Assembly: GCA_016703645.1 (NCBI GenBank)
Contig: JADJBR010000009.1
Span: 62,001-126,000, forward strand
DNA: 64,000 nt
From: Zoogloea sp.
GTDB taxonomy: Bacteria; Pseudomonadota; Gammaproteobacteria; Burkholderiales; Rhodocyclaceae
Direction of reading: 5' to 3'
The translations under genes and the position numbers were made by a program. This document shows, in pieces, positions 9,141 through 17,570 of this stretch; position 1 is the stretch's first letter; the number at the start of each line of letters is the position of its first letter. Under the pieces are notes generated by a model. It was not told the DNA's origin, ran no database searches, and saw only the letters and a program-made list of their open reading frames with translations.

Positions 9141-10070
9141 TCAGGCGCCCCAGGCCGTCAGCAAGGCCAGCCAAGCGGTCAGCGTGACGGCCGCGGCCAC
9201 CGTGGTGGCCGAGATCAACCAGGCCACCCCCGGCCCGTCACCCCCCATGCGCATGGCCAGGATGTAGGCTGATGACGCAGTCGGCAGCGCGGCAAACAGC
9301 ACCGCCGTGGCGAACGTCGTCCCACTCAGCCCCATCAGGCCACCGAGCCACCAGGCAATGGCCGGCAGCGCCAGCAGCTTGACCACACACAGGTAGGCCG
9401 CCCCGAGACGCCCCCCTTCGCTCCGGCCACCCCGCAGAGCCGCCCCCACAGCGAGCAGGCCGAGGGTCACCGCCGCATCCGCCAGACGTTGCAGGAAGGA
9501 CAGCACCGGCTCCGGCAAGTGCAGACCCGAGAAGCTGAAGGCCATGCCGGCCAGCGTGGCAATGATCAGGGGGTTGCGGACCAGCTCCCGCCCGAGGCGC
9601 CCTTGGCCGTGGTGAGCCAGAAAACCCACCGCCGCCATATTGGCGAAAGGCACCATCGCACCACACAGCGCCCCCATCGCCGCCACCCCCGCGGCGCCGC
9701 CAAACTTGCCCGCCACCGCGATGCCGATATAGGTGTTGAAGCGATAGGCACATTGCAGCCGCGAGGCGAAGGCCATCGCCCCCAGGCCCATCAGCGGCCG
9801 CCCCAGCAAGCCCAGCACCAGCCCGCTGCCCATGGTCAGCAAGCCCACGGCAAACAGGGGCGCGAAGGTGTGCAGGTCGATCTGCGCCCGTGCCAGCGCA
9901 TTGAACAGCAGGGCGGGGAAGAGCACGAAGTAGACCAGCTTCTCCACCCCCTGCCAGAAGCCCTCCTCCAGCCCCGCGTAATGACGCAGCACCACCCCGA
10001 GGGCGATCAGGGCGAAATCGGGCAGGAGGAGCAGGAAGCTCTGCATGACAAACAGGGCGGGCACCGCCAT
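9141..10070 (-). CDS. AEC-family (auxin efflux carrier type) permease
   Basis: A 309-residue integral membrane protein with about ten hydrophobic segments. Its features are those of AEC transporters: an N-terminal LLLPDFALIALGVVLRH segment, then FWQGVEKLVYFVLFPALLFNALA, a central YRFNTYIGIAVAGKFGG, NPLIIATLAGMAFSFSG, and the C-terminal ATAVLFAALPTASSAYILA. Such proteins export or exchange small carboxylates or amino acids; the substrate is not predictable. An alternative start at Met9 (10046) would begin directly at the first membrane helix. It is convergent with phaM, with 27 bp between the stop codons. Confidence 0.85.
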   Translation of the reverse strand: MAVPALFVMQSFLLLLPDFALIALGVVLRHYAGLEEGFWQGVEKLVYFVLFPALLFNALARAQIDLHTFAPLFAVGLLTMGSGLVLGLLGRPLMGLGAMAFASRLQCAYRFNTYIGIAVAGKFGGAAGVAAMGALCGAMVPFANMAAVGFLAHHGQGRLGRELVRNPLIIATLAGMAFSFSGLHLPEPVLSFLQRLADAAVTLGLLAVGAALRGGRSEGGRLGAAYLCVVKLLALPAIAWWLGGLMGLSGTTFATAVLFAALPTASSAYILAMRMGGDGPGVAWLISATTVAAAVTLTAWLALLTAWGA

Positions 10071-10170
10071 CGGGGACAGGCAGCGAGTGTGCCAGAAGCC
10101 CTCCGCCTCCGACCATGCGGGTTAGCCACAGGCCACCCGGCAAGCCGCGACGATCCTGCCGTAGGGGTCA

Positions 10171-10196
10171 AAAAAAGCGCCGGGAGAGGCCGGCGC
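10171..10196 (-). terminator. Rho-independent terminator after the PaaK-like ligase gene
   Basis: Perfect 7-bp GC stem (GCGCCGG at 10177-10183, CCGGCGC at 10190-10196) with a 6-nt loop and six T on the minus strand. It lies about 30 bp beyond the stop of the ligase gene at 10228. Confidence 0.85.
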
Positions 10197-10227
10197 TGTC
10201 AAAACACATCCTGCTGAAGGATTCGTT

Positions 10228-11463
10228 TCACTCGTACTTGCGGACGTCGTCGATGACCTTGCCGTCATTGGCCAGACTGCCAGGCGCGCAGAACAGCACC
10301 TCGCCGCGCAGCTTGGTGAGTTCGCGGATCGAACTGGCCACCGCCTCGGCGAGCCCTTGTGCCGGCGCCGCATGCTCGCAGTGCAGGGTCATGCGGTCGC
10401 TGTGATCCGGGTTGTCCACGACCAGGCGTCCCCGGCCGATCTCCGGGTGACGCTTGAGTACCGCCGCCACCTGGCCGGGATGCACGAACATGCCCTTGAC
10501 CTTGGTGGTCTGGTCGGCGCGCCCCAGCCAGCCCTTGATGCGGGTGTTGCTGCGGCCGCAGGGCGAGATGCCGGGCAACACCGCCGACAGGTCACCGGTG
10601 CCGAAGCGGATCAGGGGATAGTCGGGATTGAAGGTGGTCACTACCACTTCGCCCACCTCGCCGGGCGCCACCGGATCACCGGTGCCCGGGCGGACGATCT
10701 CCAGCAGCACGTCCTCGTCCAGCACCATGCCCTCACGGGCTGCGGTTTCAAAGGCGATCAAGCCCAGATCCGCGGTGGCATAAGCCTGGTAGGCCTGGAT
10801 GCCACGGGCGGCCAGGGCTTCCCGCTGGCTGGGGGGAAAGGCCTCACCGGACACGAAGGCCTTCTTCAGGCTGTCGATCTTCACGCCCAGCTCATCCGCC
10901 TTGTCGAGGATGATACGCAGGAAGGACGGCGTGCCGGCATAGGCGTCGGGGCGCAGATCCTGCATGGCCGCCACCTGCTGCTCGGTCTGCCCGACGCCGG
11001 CCGGAAACACCGTGCAGCCGAGGGCGTGCGCCGCCGTTTCCATCATCGAGCCGGCCGGCGTGAAGTGGTACGAGAAGGTGTTGTGCACCAGATCACCACT
11101 GCGGAATCCCGCCGCGTAGAAGGCCCTGGCCAGACGCCAGTAATCCTTGCGGGCACCCTCCGGTTCGTAGATCGGCCCCGGAGAGGCGAAAACCCGGGCG
11201 CAGCCTGCGCCCCACTGCACGGCCGCCAGGCCGCCAAAGGGGCGAGCCGCTTTCTGCAGCTCGGCCAGATCCGACTTGCGGGTCACCGGGAGGGTGGCAA
11301 GGGCTTCGCGGGTGGTGATGGTGGCCGGATCCACATCCTTCAGCAGGGCGGAGAAGGCGGGCGCGTGGGCCTTGGCATGGGCCACCTGGGCCGGCAGGCG
11401 GGCCAGCAGGTCACGTTCCCGGTCCAGGGGGTCGCGGGTTTCACGGGCGTCGTAGTAGTTCAT
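10228..11463 (-). CDS. Phenylacetate-CoA ligase-like (PaaK-type) adenylate-forming enzyme
   Basis: A 411-residue ANL-superfamily enzyme of PaaK length. Recognisable parts: the N-terminal region ending TLPVTRKSDLAELQ, a degenerate phosphate-binding loop VFASPGPIYEP, then AYQAYATADLGLIAFE, VTTFNPDYPLIRFGTGDLS and IKGWLGRADQTTKVKGMFVHP, the hinge that precedes the C-terminal lid. The family makes aryl- or acyl-CoA from ATP, CoA and a carboxylic acid. It is transcribed in the same direction as the Liv-type operon upstream but separated from it by the 0.65-kb repeat, so it may be the last gene of that operon or a separate unit. Phenylacetate itself is only one possible substrate. Confidence 0.82.
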   Translation of the reverse strand: MNYYDARETRDPLDRERDLLARLPAQVAHAKAHAPAFSALLKDVDPATITTREALATLPVTRKSDLAELQKAARPFGGLAAVQWGAGCARVFASPGPIYEPEGARKDYWRLARAFYAAGFRSGDLVHNTFSYHFTPAGSMMETAAHALGCTVFPAGVGQTEQQVAAMQDLRPDAYAGTPSFLRIILDKADELGVKIDSLKKAFVSGEAFPPSQREALAARGIQAYQAYATADLGLIAFETAAREGMVLDEDVLLEIVRPGTGDPVAPGEVGEVVVTTFNPDYPLIRFGTGDLSAVLPGISPCGRSNTRIKGWLGRADQTTKVKGMFVHPGQVAAVLKRHPEIGRGRLVVDNPDHSDRMTLHCEHAAPAQGLAEAVASSIRELTKLRGEVLFCAPGSLANDGKVIDDVRKYE

Positions 11464-11519
11464 GGTTTCTCCGCGAGCGGAAAGTTGTTCTTGTGGGGTC
11501 GAAGCGGGTTCGACTTTGT

Positions 11520-12176
11520 TTTTCAGTCTTACTGAACGGCTTTCCTGCGTATTGCGTTACGTTGGCGGGGTCGCGCCCCCGCAGGCGCCCTACTTTCTTG
11601 TTGTACGACAAGAAAGTAGGCAAAGAAACGTACCCCGCTGCCGCGCCCCCTTCGGGGGTTCCCTCCTTCCGGTGATGCCGGGCGGGGTCTTCGCAAACTC
11701 GCCCTGCGGGCTCAAACATGCGAAGCCCTTTTTCCGCCCGTCATCACCTCCAGTCGGCACGTCAGAGGGGAAAGGAAATGCAGGTGATCAACGGTCAGTT
11801 GCCCAGCCCCGTATCAGTAAAGGCTCGGTGGGCGTGAAAGCCCGTCTGAGCCGCCGAGCAGCGCAGCAGCGGGCGGGGCCTTCCGGCGCAGCTGTCTGAG
11901 CCCGCGCAGCGGGCGAGTTCTGCGCCGGCCGCCCGATGCGAGCAGCGCAGGGCAGTCGGCCGAAGGCCGACCGGTGAAGCCGGGTCGCCTTCTTTGCCTC
12001 CCGCGGCGGGCGAAGAATGGGTTTGCGGCGGGGGGGGCCGGTGAAGGGGAAGGGGCCGGGTCGGTGGGGTGGAGGTGGGGGGAGGCGCCAACATCTTTCT
12101 TGGCGAAGCAAGAAAGTAGGTCGCCCGCCGGGGGCGAGTCCCCGGCCAATCCAAGCTCAAACAAAGGAAAGCCCCC
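11520..12176. repeat. Repeat A, copy 1: 0.65-kb non-coding repeat with hairpin ends
   Basis: This stretch between the PaaK-like gene and livF has no convincing gene; its open frames are Pro/Arg-rich and start and stop differently in the second copy. It closely matches the second copy at 54.4-58.4 kb. The left end has a 12-bp perfect hairpin (CCTACTTTCTTG, 11589-11600, pairing with 11609-11620). The right end has an 8-bp hairpin of the same arms (CTTTCTTG, 12095-12102, pairing with 12109-12116). The sequences outside these hairpins are inverted relative to each other (GGCTTTCC near both outer edges, GGCGGG and CCCGCC blocks). An inner inverted pair, AGGCAAAGAA near 11618 and its complement near 11992, bounds the body. 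It also carries a CCCCC-TTC-GGGGG hairpin. This copy has no transposase and no IS insertion. Outer limits are approximate. Confidence 0.8.
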
Positions 12177-12200
12177 CAGCACGCCCCCCACTAAGATCCC

Positions 12201-13001
12201 TCAAGACAACCAGCGCTTCCGCCGCCGGTAATGCTTAACTTCCCGGAAACTCTTCCGCCCCTCGGACGAAAGCCCCAGATAGAACTCCTTCACATCCTCG
12301 TTGGTGCGCAGGTCGGCCGCGTCGCCCTCCATCACCACCCGGCCGTTCTCCAGGATGTAGCCAAAATCCGCATACCGCAGGGCCACCATGGTGTTCTGTT
12401 CGGCCAGCAGGAAGCTCACGTTCTCCTTGCTGTTGAGATCCTTCACGATCTCGAAGATCTCCTCGACAATCTGCGGAGCGAGGCCCATGGAGGGCTCGTC
12501 GAGCAGGATCATCTCGGGCTTGGCCATCAGGGCCCGGCCGATGGCACACATCTGCTGCTCGCCACCGGAGGTGTAGCCGGCCTGGGAGGTACGCCGCGTC
12601 TTGAGCCGGGGGAAGTAGTTGTAGACCTTGTCCAGGCTTTCCTTGAGCTCGGCCCGGGACTGGCTTCGGGTGTAAGCACCGGTGAGCAGGTTCTCCTCGA
12701 TGGACAAGTGGCCGAAGCAGTGCCGGCCCTCCATCACCTGGATGACCCCCTTCTTCACCAGTTCGGCAGGCGTCCTCTGGTCGATGCGCTCACCCTTGAA
12801 CTCGACGCTGCCCTTGGTCACATCGCCACGCTCGGCGCGCAGCAGGTTGGAGATCGACTTGAGCGTGGTGCTCTTGCCCGCGCCATTGGCACCCAGCAAA
12901 GCCACGATCTTGCCCTGGGGCACCTGCAGGGAGACACCCTTGAGCACAAGGATCACGTGGTCGTAAATGACCTCGATGTTGTTGATGCTGAGGTAAGACA
13001 T
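12201..13001 (-). CDS. livF: Liv-type ABC transporter ATP-binding protein (LivF)
   Basis: About 266 residues; the second ATPase of a branched-chain amino acid-type (HAAT) importer. Motifs: Walker A GANGAGKST, Q-loop near VIQVMEGRHCFGHLS, signature YTSGGEQQMCAIGRAL, Walker B MILLDEPSMGLAP and switch His/Gln region LLAEQNT. The ATG at 13001 (MSYLSINNIEVIYD) is preferred; the ATG at 13013 lies only one base from the AAGGGG purine tract, which is too close. The C-terminus (about SSEGRKSFREVKHYRRRKRWLS) is a basic extension beyond the usual LivF end. It is the last gene of the operon and is separated from the binding-protein gene by repeat B copy 1. Confidence 0.9.
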   Translation of the reverse strand: MSYLSINNIEVIYDHVILVLKGVSLQVPQGKIVALLGANGAGKSTTLKSISNLLRAERGDVTKGSVEFKGERIDQRTPAELVKKGVIQVMEGRHCFGHLSIEENLLTGAYTRSQSRAELKESLDKVYNYFPRLKTRRTSQAGYTSGGEQQMCAIGRALMAKPEMILLDEPSMGLAPQIVEEIFEIVKDLNSKENVSFLLAEQNTMVALRYADFGYILENGRVVMEGDAADLRTNEDVKEFYLGLSSEGRKSFREVKHYRRRKRWLS

Positions 13002-13070
13002 GGCAGCGGCCATCCCCTTTTTACGGGCGACTCACGTCACCCTCGATCTTGTTCTTTGCGAATCGGATAC

Positions 13071-13198
13071 CACCCACAACCAAAGGGGTGGCGAGAAACC
13101 GTAGCGAGCGGATCGAGCTTGCGGTGAGGAGCGGAGCTGTACTGGAGTACAGCGAGCACCAGAGCCGCAAGATCGGCCCGCGCAGTAGGTTTATCGCC
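13071..13198. repeat. Repeat B, copy 1 (REP-like, about 130 bp)
   Basis: The gap between the binding-protein gene and livF holds a palindrome-rich repeat whose core is GAGGAGCGGAGCTGTAC, a short loop, then GTACAGCGAGCACC, followed by GCGCAGTAG and TTTAT. The same core, order and orientation occur at 14619-14742. The GTAC-centred arms can form a hairpin. There is no coding potential. Edges are approximate. Confidence 0.7.
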
Positions 13199-13205
13199 GC
13201 CCCGA

Positions 13206-14531
13206 TCAGCTTTCCTTGGAGCAGTCGCGGGGCTTGATGCCCTTTTCCTTGGCGTAGGCAGCGGCCGACTCTTCGATCATGCCGCGCACCAGCGGACGGT
13301 CGGAATCCACCCAGTCGGTGATGACCTTCCACTGGCTGCCGTCCCATTGCTGGAACTTCACCTTGCCCGGGCCTTCGTGGTCGGCACAGGTGATCTTGAG
13401 AGCCGGCATGAAGCCGGTGGCACCCAGGGCCTTCAGGCGGGCGTCATCCAGATTGAGGTTCTCGAAACCCCAGCGCATCTGCTCGCCGGTCAGGGCCTTG
13501 CCCTTGCCGTACTTCTCCTGGGCCTTGCGGATCGCCTCGACGGTGATGATGCCGTGCACCACCCCACGGTTGTAATACACCGAGCCGACGCGGGTCTTGT
13601 CTTCCATGTTGCCCTTGTTCTTGCCGTACACATGCTTCTTGATGTCGGCAACGACAGGGTAGTTGGCGCCCGCCACGTTGAAGCCGGCGGCGACGAAGCC
13701 CTTGGCGGCCGGGCCGGCGGGGATGGTGTCCTCCTCGGCGCCGGACCACCACACGCCGATCAGCTTCTCACGCGGGAAGCCGGTCTTGGCGGCGGCCTTG
13801 ATGGCGGTCGGGTTCATCACCCCCCAGCCCCACAGCACCACGTAGTCGGGCTTGGCCTGGCGGATCTGCAGCCACTGGGACTGCTGCTCGTTGCCCGGAT
13901 GGGCCACGGCGATCTTGATCACTTCAAAGCCGTGCTTGGCCGCCAGCTTGTCCATGATGGCGTGGGACTCCTTGCCATAGGCGGAGTCGTGGTAGAGCAG
14001 GCCGATCTTCTTGCCCTTCAGCTTGTCCATGCCGCCTTCCTTCTGGCCCATGAAGTTCACGATGGCCGAAGCCTGGGACCAGTAGGTGGTGATCAGCGGG
14101 AAGACCCACGGGAAGACCCGGCCGTCCGCCGCATCGGTGCGGCCATAGCCGATGGTCACCATGGGGATCTTGTCCTGGGCGACCTTCTCGAGCACCGAGT
14201 AGGTGATGCCGGTGGAGACAGGCTGGAACACCGAGTTGCCGGTGCTGCCCTTCTTCTTCATGCGCTCGTAGCATTCGACGCCGCGGGCGTTGTTGTATTC
14301 GGTCTCGCACTCTTCCCAGGTCAGCTTGACACCGTTCACACCACCATCACGCTCGTTGACGAGCTGCATGTAGTCGATCCAGCCGCCGAACAGCCCGGAG
14401 CCACCTGCGGCGTAGGGGCCGACGCGATAGCTCGGCAGGCCGATGAACTGTTCCTCGTTGGCGCTGGCCATGGAGGAACCCAGCAGGCCGGCGATGACCG
14501 CGCCCAGCAGAACGGTTTTCTTCAGTTTCAT
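13206..14531 (-). CDS. Periplasmic substrate-binding protein of the Liv-type ABC importer
   Basis: A 441-residue exported protein. The signal peptide is MKLKKTVLLGAVIAGLLGSSMASA, cut before NEEQ. The mature part is a type I periplasmic-binding fold of the branched-chain amino acid/amide family: VNERDGGVNGVKLTWEECET, AQDKIPMVTIGYGRTDA, KKIGLLYHDSAYGKES and KPDYVVLWGWGVMNPTAIK. It is longer than E. coli LivJ/LivK (about 340 residues mature) and resembles binding proteins associated with acyl- or aryl-CoA ligases, so the ligand may be an organic or aromatic acid rather than leucine. The gene lies between two direct copies of repeat B. Confidence 0.88.
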   Translation of the reverse strand: MKLKKTVLLGAVIAGLLGSSMASANEEQFIGLPSYRVGPYAAGGSGLFGGWIDYMQLVNERDGGVNGVKLTWEECETEYNNARGVECYERMKKKGSTGNSVFQPVSTGITYSVLEKVAQDKIPMVTIGYGRTDAADGRVFPWVFPLITTYWSQASAIVNFMGQKEGGMDKLKGKKIGLLYHDSAYGKESHAIMDKLAAKHGFEVIKIAVAHPGNEQQSQWLQIRQAKPDYVVLWGWGVMNPTAIKAAAKTGFPREKLIGVWWSGAEEDTIPAGPAAKGFVAAGFNVAGANYPVVADIKKHVYGKNKGNMEDKTRVGSVYYNRGVVHGIITVEAIRKAQEKYGKGKALTGEQMRWGFENLNLDDARLKALGATGFMPALKITCADHEGPGKVKFQQWDGSQWKVITDWVDSDRPLVRGMIEESAAAYAKEKGIKPRDCSKES

Positions 14532-14618
14532 GTGTTTGTCTCCTCTTTTATGGTGTGGGTGCTACAACGCAATGCCTGCGTTCATGAATGGTATCGGTAC
14601 TACAACAACATCAGGCCC

Positions 14619-14742
14619 GACGTTCATGAAGAAAGCGTAGCGAGCAGGCCCGAGGCTGCGACGAGGAGCGGAGCTGTACCGAGGTACAGCGAGCACCGGA
14701 ATTGCAGGATCGGGACGCGCAGTAGCTTTATTCATGAACGTC
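14619..14742. repeat. Repeat B, copy 2, bounded by a perfect 12-bp inverted repeat
   Basis: Same core as copy 1 (GAGGAGCGGAGCTGTAC, loop, GTACAGCGAGCACC, then CGCGCAGTAG and TTTAT) and same orientation. This copy is delimited by a perfect inverted repeat, GACGTTCATGAA (14619-14630) and TTCATGAACGTC (14731-14742), the right half of which overlaps the livM stop codon. A further CGTTCATGAA lies just outside, near 14579. The structure looks like a small mobile or REP-type unit sitting in the intergenic gap of the liv operon. Confidence 0.72.
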
Positions 14743-15808
14743 AATGGGGGAAGGGCCACAGGCGCAGCTTCTCCTTGGCGATCTGCCACAGTCGGGCCAG
14801 GCCGTGGGGCTCGACGATCAGGAAGAAGATGATCAGGCCGCCAAAGACGATGAGCTGGAAGTTGGACACGAAGCCGGCCCCCAGGGAATCGCCGAAGATG
14901 ACCGGTACCACGTTGTCCAGGAAGATGGGCAGCAGCACGATGAAGGCCGCCCCCAGGAAGGAGCCCATGATCGAGCCCACCCCGCCGATGATGATCATGA
15001 ACAGGATCTTGAAGGACAGATCCAGGTTGAAGCCTTCCGGCTCGACGGTACCGATGTAGGTGTAGGCATACAGGGCACCGGCCACACCGCAATAGAAGGA
15101 GCTCACGGCGAAGGCCAGCAGCTTGGTGCGCATCAGGCGAAAGCCGATCACCTGGGCGGCCACGTCCATGTCCCGCACCGCCATCCAGGCCCGCCCGGTG
15201 GAGGAGCGCACCATGTTCTTGGCCAGCAGGGCCATGAGGGCAACGATCAGGAAGGTGAGAACGTACTTGGATTCCGGCGTGACAAAGGTGTAGCCGAGGA
15301 TGGTCACGTCCTGGGCGGTCACCACGCCGGAGGACGAGTTGTTGGAGAACCACGGAAACTTGACCAGCGCCCAGACGATGAAGAACTGGGCCGCCAGGGT
15401 GGCCACCGCCAGGTAGAAGCCCTTGATGCGCAGGCTCGGCAACCCAAACATGATGCCGACGAGCGCCGCCGTCAGACCGGCCAGCACCAGTGCCACCAGG
15501 AAGGGCATGCCCTCGATGCGCAGGATGAAGTTGTAGGCCGCAAAGGCCCCCACCGCCATGAAGGCTGCCGACCCGAGGGACAGCTGGCCGGCGTAGCCGG
15601 TGAGGATATTCAGGCCGATGGCCGCCAGGGAGAAGATCAGCACCGGGATCAGGATGGCCTTCAGCCAGTACTCGTTGGACAGCAGGGGCACGGCCACGCC
15701 GAACACCAGCATCAGCACCCAGAACCCGATCTTGTCCTGACGGATCGGGAAGATCTGGGAATCTTCGGCGTAAGTGGCCTTGAACTGGCCGGCTTCACGA
15801 TAAAGCAT
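14741..15808 (-). CDS. livM: Liv-type ABC transporter permease (LivM)
   Basis: A 355-residue inner-membrane permease with about ten hydrophobic helices. Family landmarks: LNILTGYAGQLSLGSAAFMAVGAFAAY near the N-terminus, GLPSLRIKGFYLAVATLAAQF (typical of LivM) and the coupling loop IIIGGVGSIMGSFLGAAFIVLLP. The N-terminus has about 30 residues before the first helix (MLYREAGQFKATYAED), a little longer than E. coli-type mature cores but common in ligase-linked clusters. It partners LivH (21 bp upstream) and the ATPases LivG and LivF. Confidence 0.92.
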   Translation of the reverse strand: MLYREAGQFKATYAEDSQIFPIRQDKIGFWVLMLVFGVAVPLLSNEYWLKAILIPVLIFSLAAIGLNILTGYAGQLSLGSAAFMAVGAFAAYNFILRIEGMPFLVALVLAGLTAALVGIMFGLPSLRIKGFYLAVATLAAQFFIVWALVKFPWFSNNSSSGVVTAQDVTILGYTFVTPESKYVLTFLIVALMALLAKNMVRSSTGRAWMAVRDMDVAAQVIGFRLMRTKLLAFAVSSFYCGVAGALYAYTYIGTVEPEGFNLDLSFKILFMIIIGGVGSIMGSFLGAAFIVLLPIFLDNVVPVIFGDSLGAGFVSNFQLIVFGGLIIFFLIVEPHGLARLWQIAKEKLRLWPFPH

Positions 15809-15829
15809 TGTTGTTGCTCCTTGTCTCTG

Positions 15830-16756
15830 TCAGACGCGGTCGATGTGCTTCTCGCCGAACAGCCCTTCAGGCCGTACCAGCAGGAAGGCCAGGGCCAGCA
15901 TGTAAGGGAACCAGCCCTCGATGCCGCCACCGACGAAGGGACCGACATACACCTCGGCGAGCTTTTCGGAGGCCCCGATGATCAGGCCGCCGACAATGGC
16001 GCCGGGCACCGAGGTGAAGCCCCCCAGGATGAGCACCGGCAGTGCTTTGAGCGCGGTGAAGGTCAGGGCGAACTGCACGCCGTTGCGGGCACCCCAGATC
16101 ATCCCGGCCACCAGGGCCACGAAGCCGGCCACCGCCCACACCACACGCCAGATGGTCTGCAGCGGAATGCCGATGGACAGGGCCGCCTGGTGGTCGTCGG
16201 CCACCGCACGCAGCGCCCGGCCCACCTTGGTGTATTGGAACAACAGGGCCAGCAGTGCCACCAGGGACGCCGCCACACCGGCTGCGAACAGGTCGAACTT
16301 GGAAACGCCGATCTCGTAGTTGTCCATCAGCCATGCAATCGGCTCATCGACGATGCCCAGGTCGAGGCCACGCACGTTGGCGCCCCAGGTCATCTGGGCC
16401 AGGCCCTCGACCACGTAGGTGAGGCCGATGGTGGCCATGAACAGGGTGATGTGGGGCTGATTGACCAGCGGCCGCAACACGATGCGCTCGGTGGCGATGC
16501 CCAGCACGATCATGGCGATGAAGGCGAGCAGGAAGGCCAGCCAGAACACCACGCTGCTGTCCGCCTCCAGGCCGAGCCAGCCGGGCAGCACCTCCTGGAA
16601 ACCGACGAAGGTCAGCGCGGCAAAGAACACCATTGCCCCCTGGGCAAAGTTGAAGACGCCGGAGGCCTTGTAGATCAGCACGAAGCCGAGGGCCACCAGG
16701 GCGTACATGACGCCCGACAGCAAGCCGCCGACGAGTACCTCGATGAAGAATTGCAT
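15830..16756 (-). CDS. livH: Liv-type ABC transporter permease (LivH)
   Basis: A 308-residue permease. It begins MQFFIEVLVGGLLSGVMYALVALGFVLIYKASGVFNFAQGAMVFFA, the classical LivH N-terminus with the NFAQG motif. Other landmarks are GLTYVVEGLAQMTWGAN, ALRAVADDHQAALSIGI (the cytoplasmic ATPase-coupling loop), and ILGGFTSVPGAIVGGLIIG near the C-terminus. It forms the membrane channel together with LivM and lies 18 bp downstream of livG in the same operon. Confidence 0.92.
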   Translation of the reverse strand: MQFFIEVLVGGLLSGVMYALVALGFVLIYKASGVFNFAQGAMVFFAALTFVGFQEVLPGWLGLEADSSVVFWLAFLLAFIAMIVLGIATERIVLRPLVNQPHITLFMATIGLTYVVEGLAQMTWGANVRGLDLGIVDEPIAWLMDNYEIGVSKFDLFAAGVAASLVALLALLFQYTKVGRALRAVADDHQAALSIGIPLQTIWRVVWAVAGFVALVAGMIWGARNGVQFALTFTALKALPVLILGGFTSVPGAIVGGLIIGASEKLAEVYVGPFVGGGIEGWFPYMLALAFLLVRPEGLFGEKHIDRV

Positions 16757-16774
16757 TTGTCTTTTCTCCCCGCC

Positions 16775-17557
16775 TTAATGTGAAGTACCCAGATAGGCCT
16801 TGATGACCTCGGGGTTGTTCTTCACCTCTTCCGGCACGCCGTCGCCGATCTTCTTGCCATAATCCAGCACCACGACCCGGTCGGAGATGTCCATCACCAC
16901 GCCCATGTCGTGCTCGATCAGCACGATGGTGGTGCCGTAGTGGTCATTCACGTCGAGGATGAAGCGGCACATGTCCTGCTTCTCCTCCACGTTCATGCCC
17001 GCCATCGGCTCGTCCAGCAGCAGGATGTGGGGCTCGGCGGCCAGGGCCCGGGCCAGCTCGACCCGCTTCTGCAGGCCGTAGGGCAGGCGCCCCACCGGGG
17101 TCTTGCGGATGTCCTGGATCTCCAGGAACTCGATGACCTCTTCCACCTTGATGCGGTGCGCGATCTCTTCCTTCTGCGCCGCACCCCAGTAGAGGGCGTG
17201 CTGCAGAAAGTTGCACTTCATCTTGAGGTTGCGCCCGGTCATGATGTTGTCGAGCACGGTCATGCCCTTGAACAGCGCGATGTTCTGGAAGGTGCGGGCA
17301 ATGCCCTGCTCGGCGGCTTCGTGGGGCTCCATCTTCTTGCGCAGGGCGCCCTTGAAGAAGATCTGCCCTTCCTGGGGGTGATACACACCGTTGATCACGT
17401 TGAGCATCGAGCTCTTGCCGGCGCCGTTGGGGCCGATGATGGAGCGGATCTCGTGCTCCTTGACGTTGAAGCTGATGTCGGTGAGCGCCTTCACGCCGCC
17501 GAAGCGCAGGGAGATGTTCTGGAGGTCGACGATCACGTCGCCAATCTGTCTGGCCAT
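16775..17557 (-). CDS. livG: Liv-type ABC transporter ATP-binding protein (LivG)
   Basis: A 260-residue ATPase. Walker A GPNGAGKSS, the Q-loop region GIARTFQNIALFKGMTVLDNI, a signature region written PYGLQKRVELARAL (the usual LivG deviation from LSGGQ), Walker B ILLLDEPMAGMN and the switch VLIEHDMGVVMDISDRV. It ends with a short C-terminal PEEVKNNPEVIKAYLG tail typical of LivG. It starts 13 bp after the acyl-CoA ligase stop codon, so ligase and transporter are one transcription unit. Confidence 0.92.
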   Translation of the reverse strand: MARQIGDVIVDLQNISLRFGGVKALTDISFNVKEHEIRSIIGPNGAGKSSMLNVINGVYHPQEGQIFFKGALRKKMEPHEAAEQGIARTFQNIALFKGMTVLDNIMTGRNLKMKCNFLQHALYWGAAQKEEIAHRIKVEEVIEFLEIQDIRKTPVGRLPYGLQKRVELARALAAEPHILLLDEPMAGMNVEEKQDMCRFILDVNDHYGTTIVLIEHDMGVVMDISDRVVVLDYGKKIGDGVPEEVKNNPEVIKAYLGTSH

Positions 17558-17570
17558 GTCGGTCTCCGTC

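Noticed and set aside
11589-11620. The strong hairpin as a transcription terminator for livF
   Set aside because: It has no T run on either strand and recurs at the end of repeat A copy 2, where no gene precedes it in the same way.
14744-16783. A 679-residue open frame on the plus strand
   Set aside because: Antisense to livM and livH; dominated by Gln/His/Gly with no recognisable domains.
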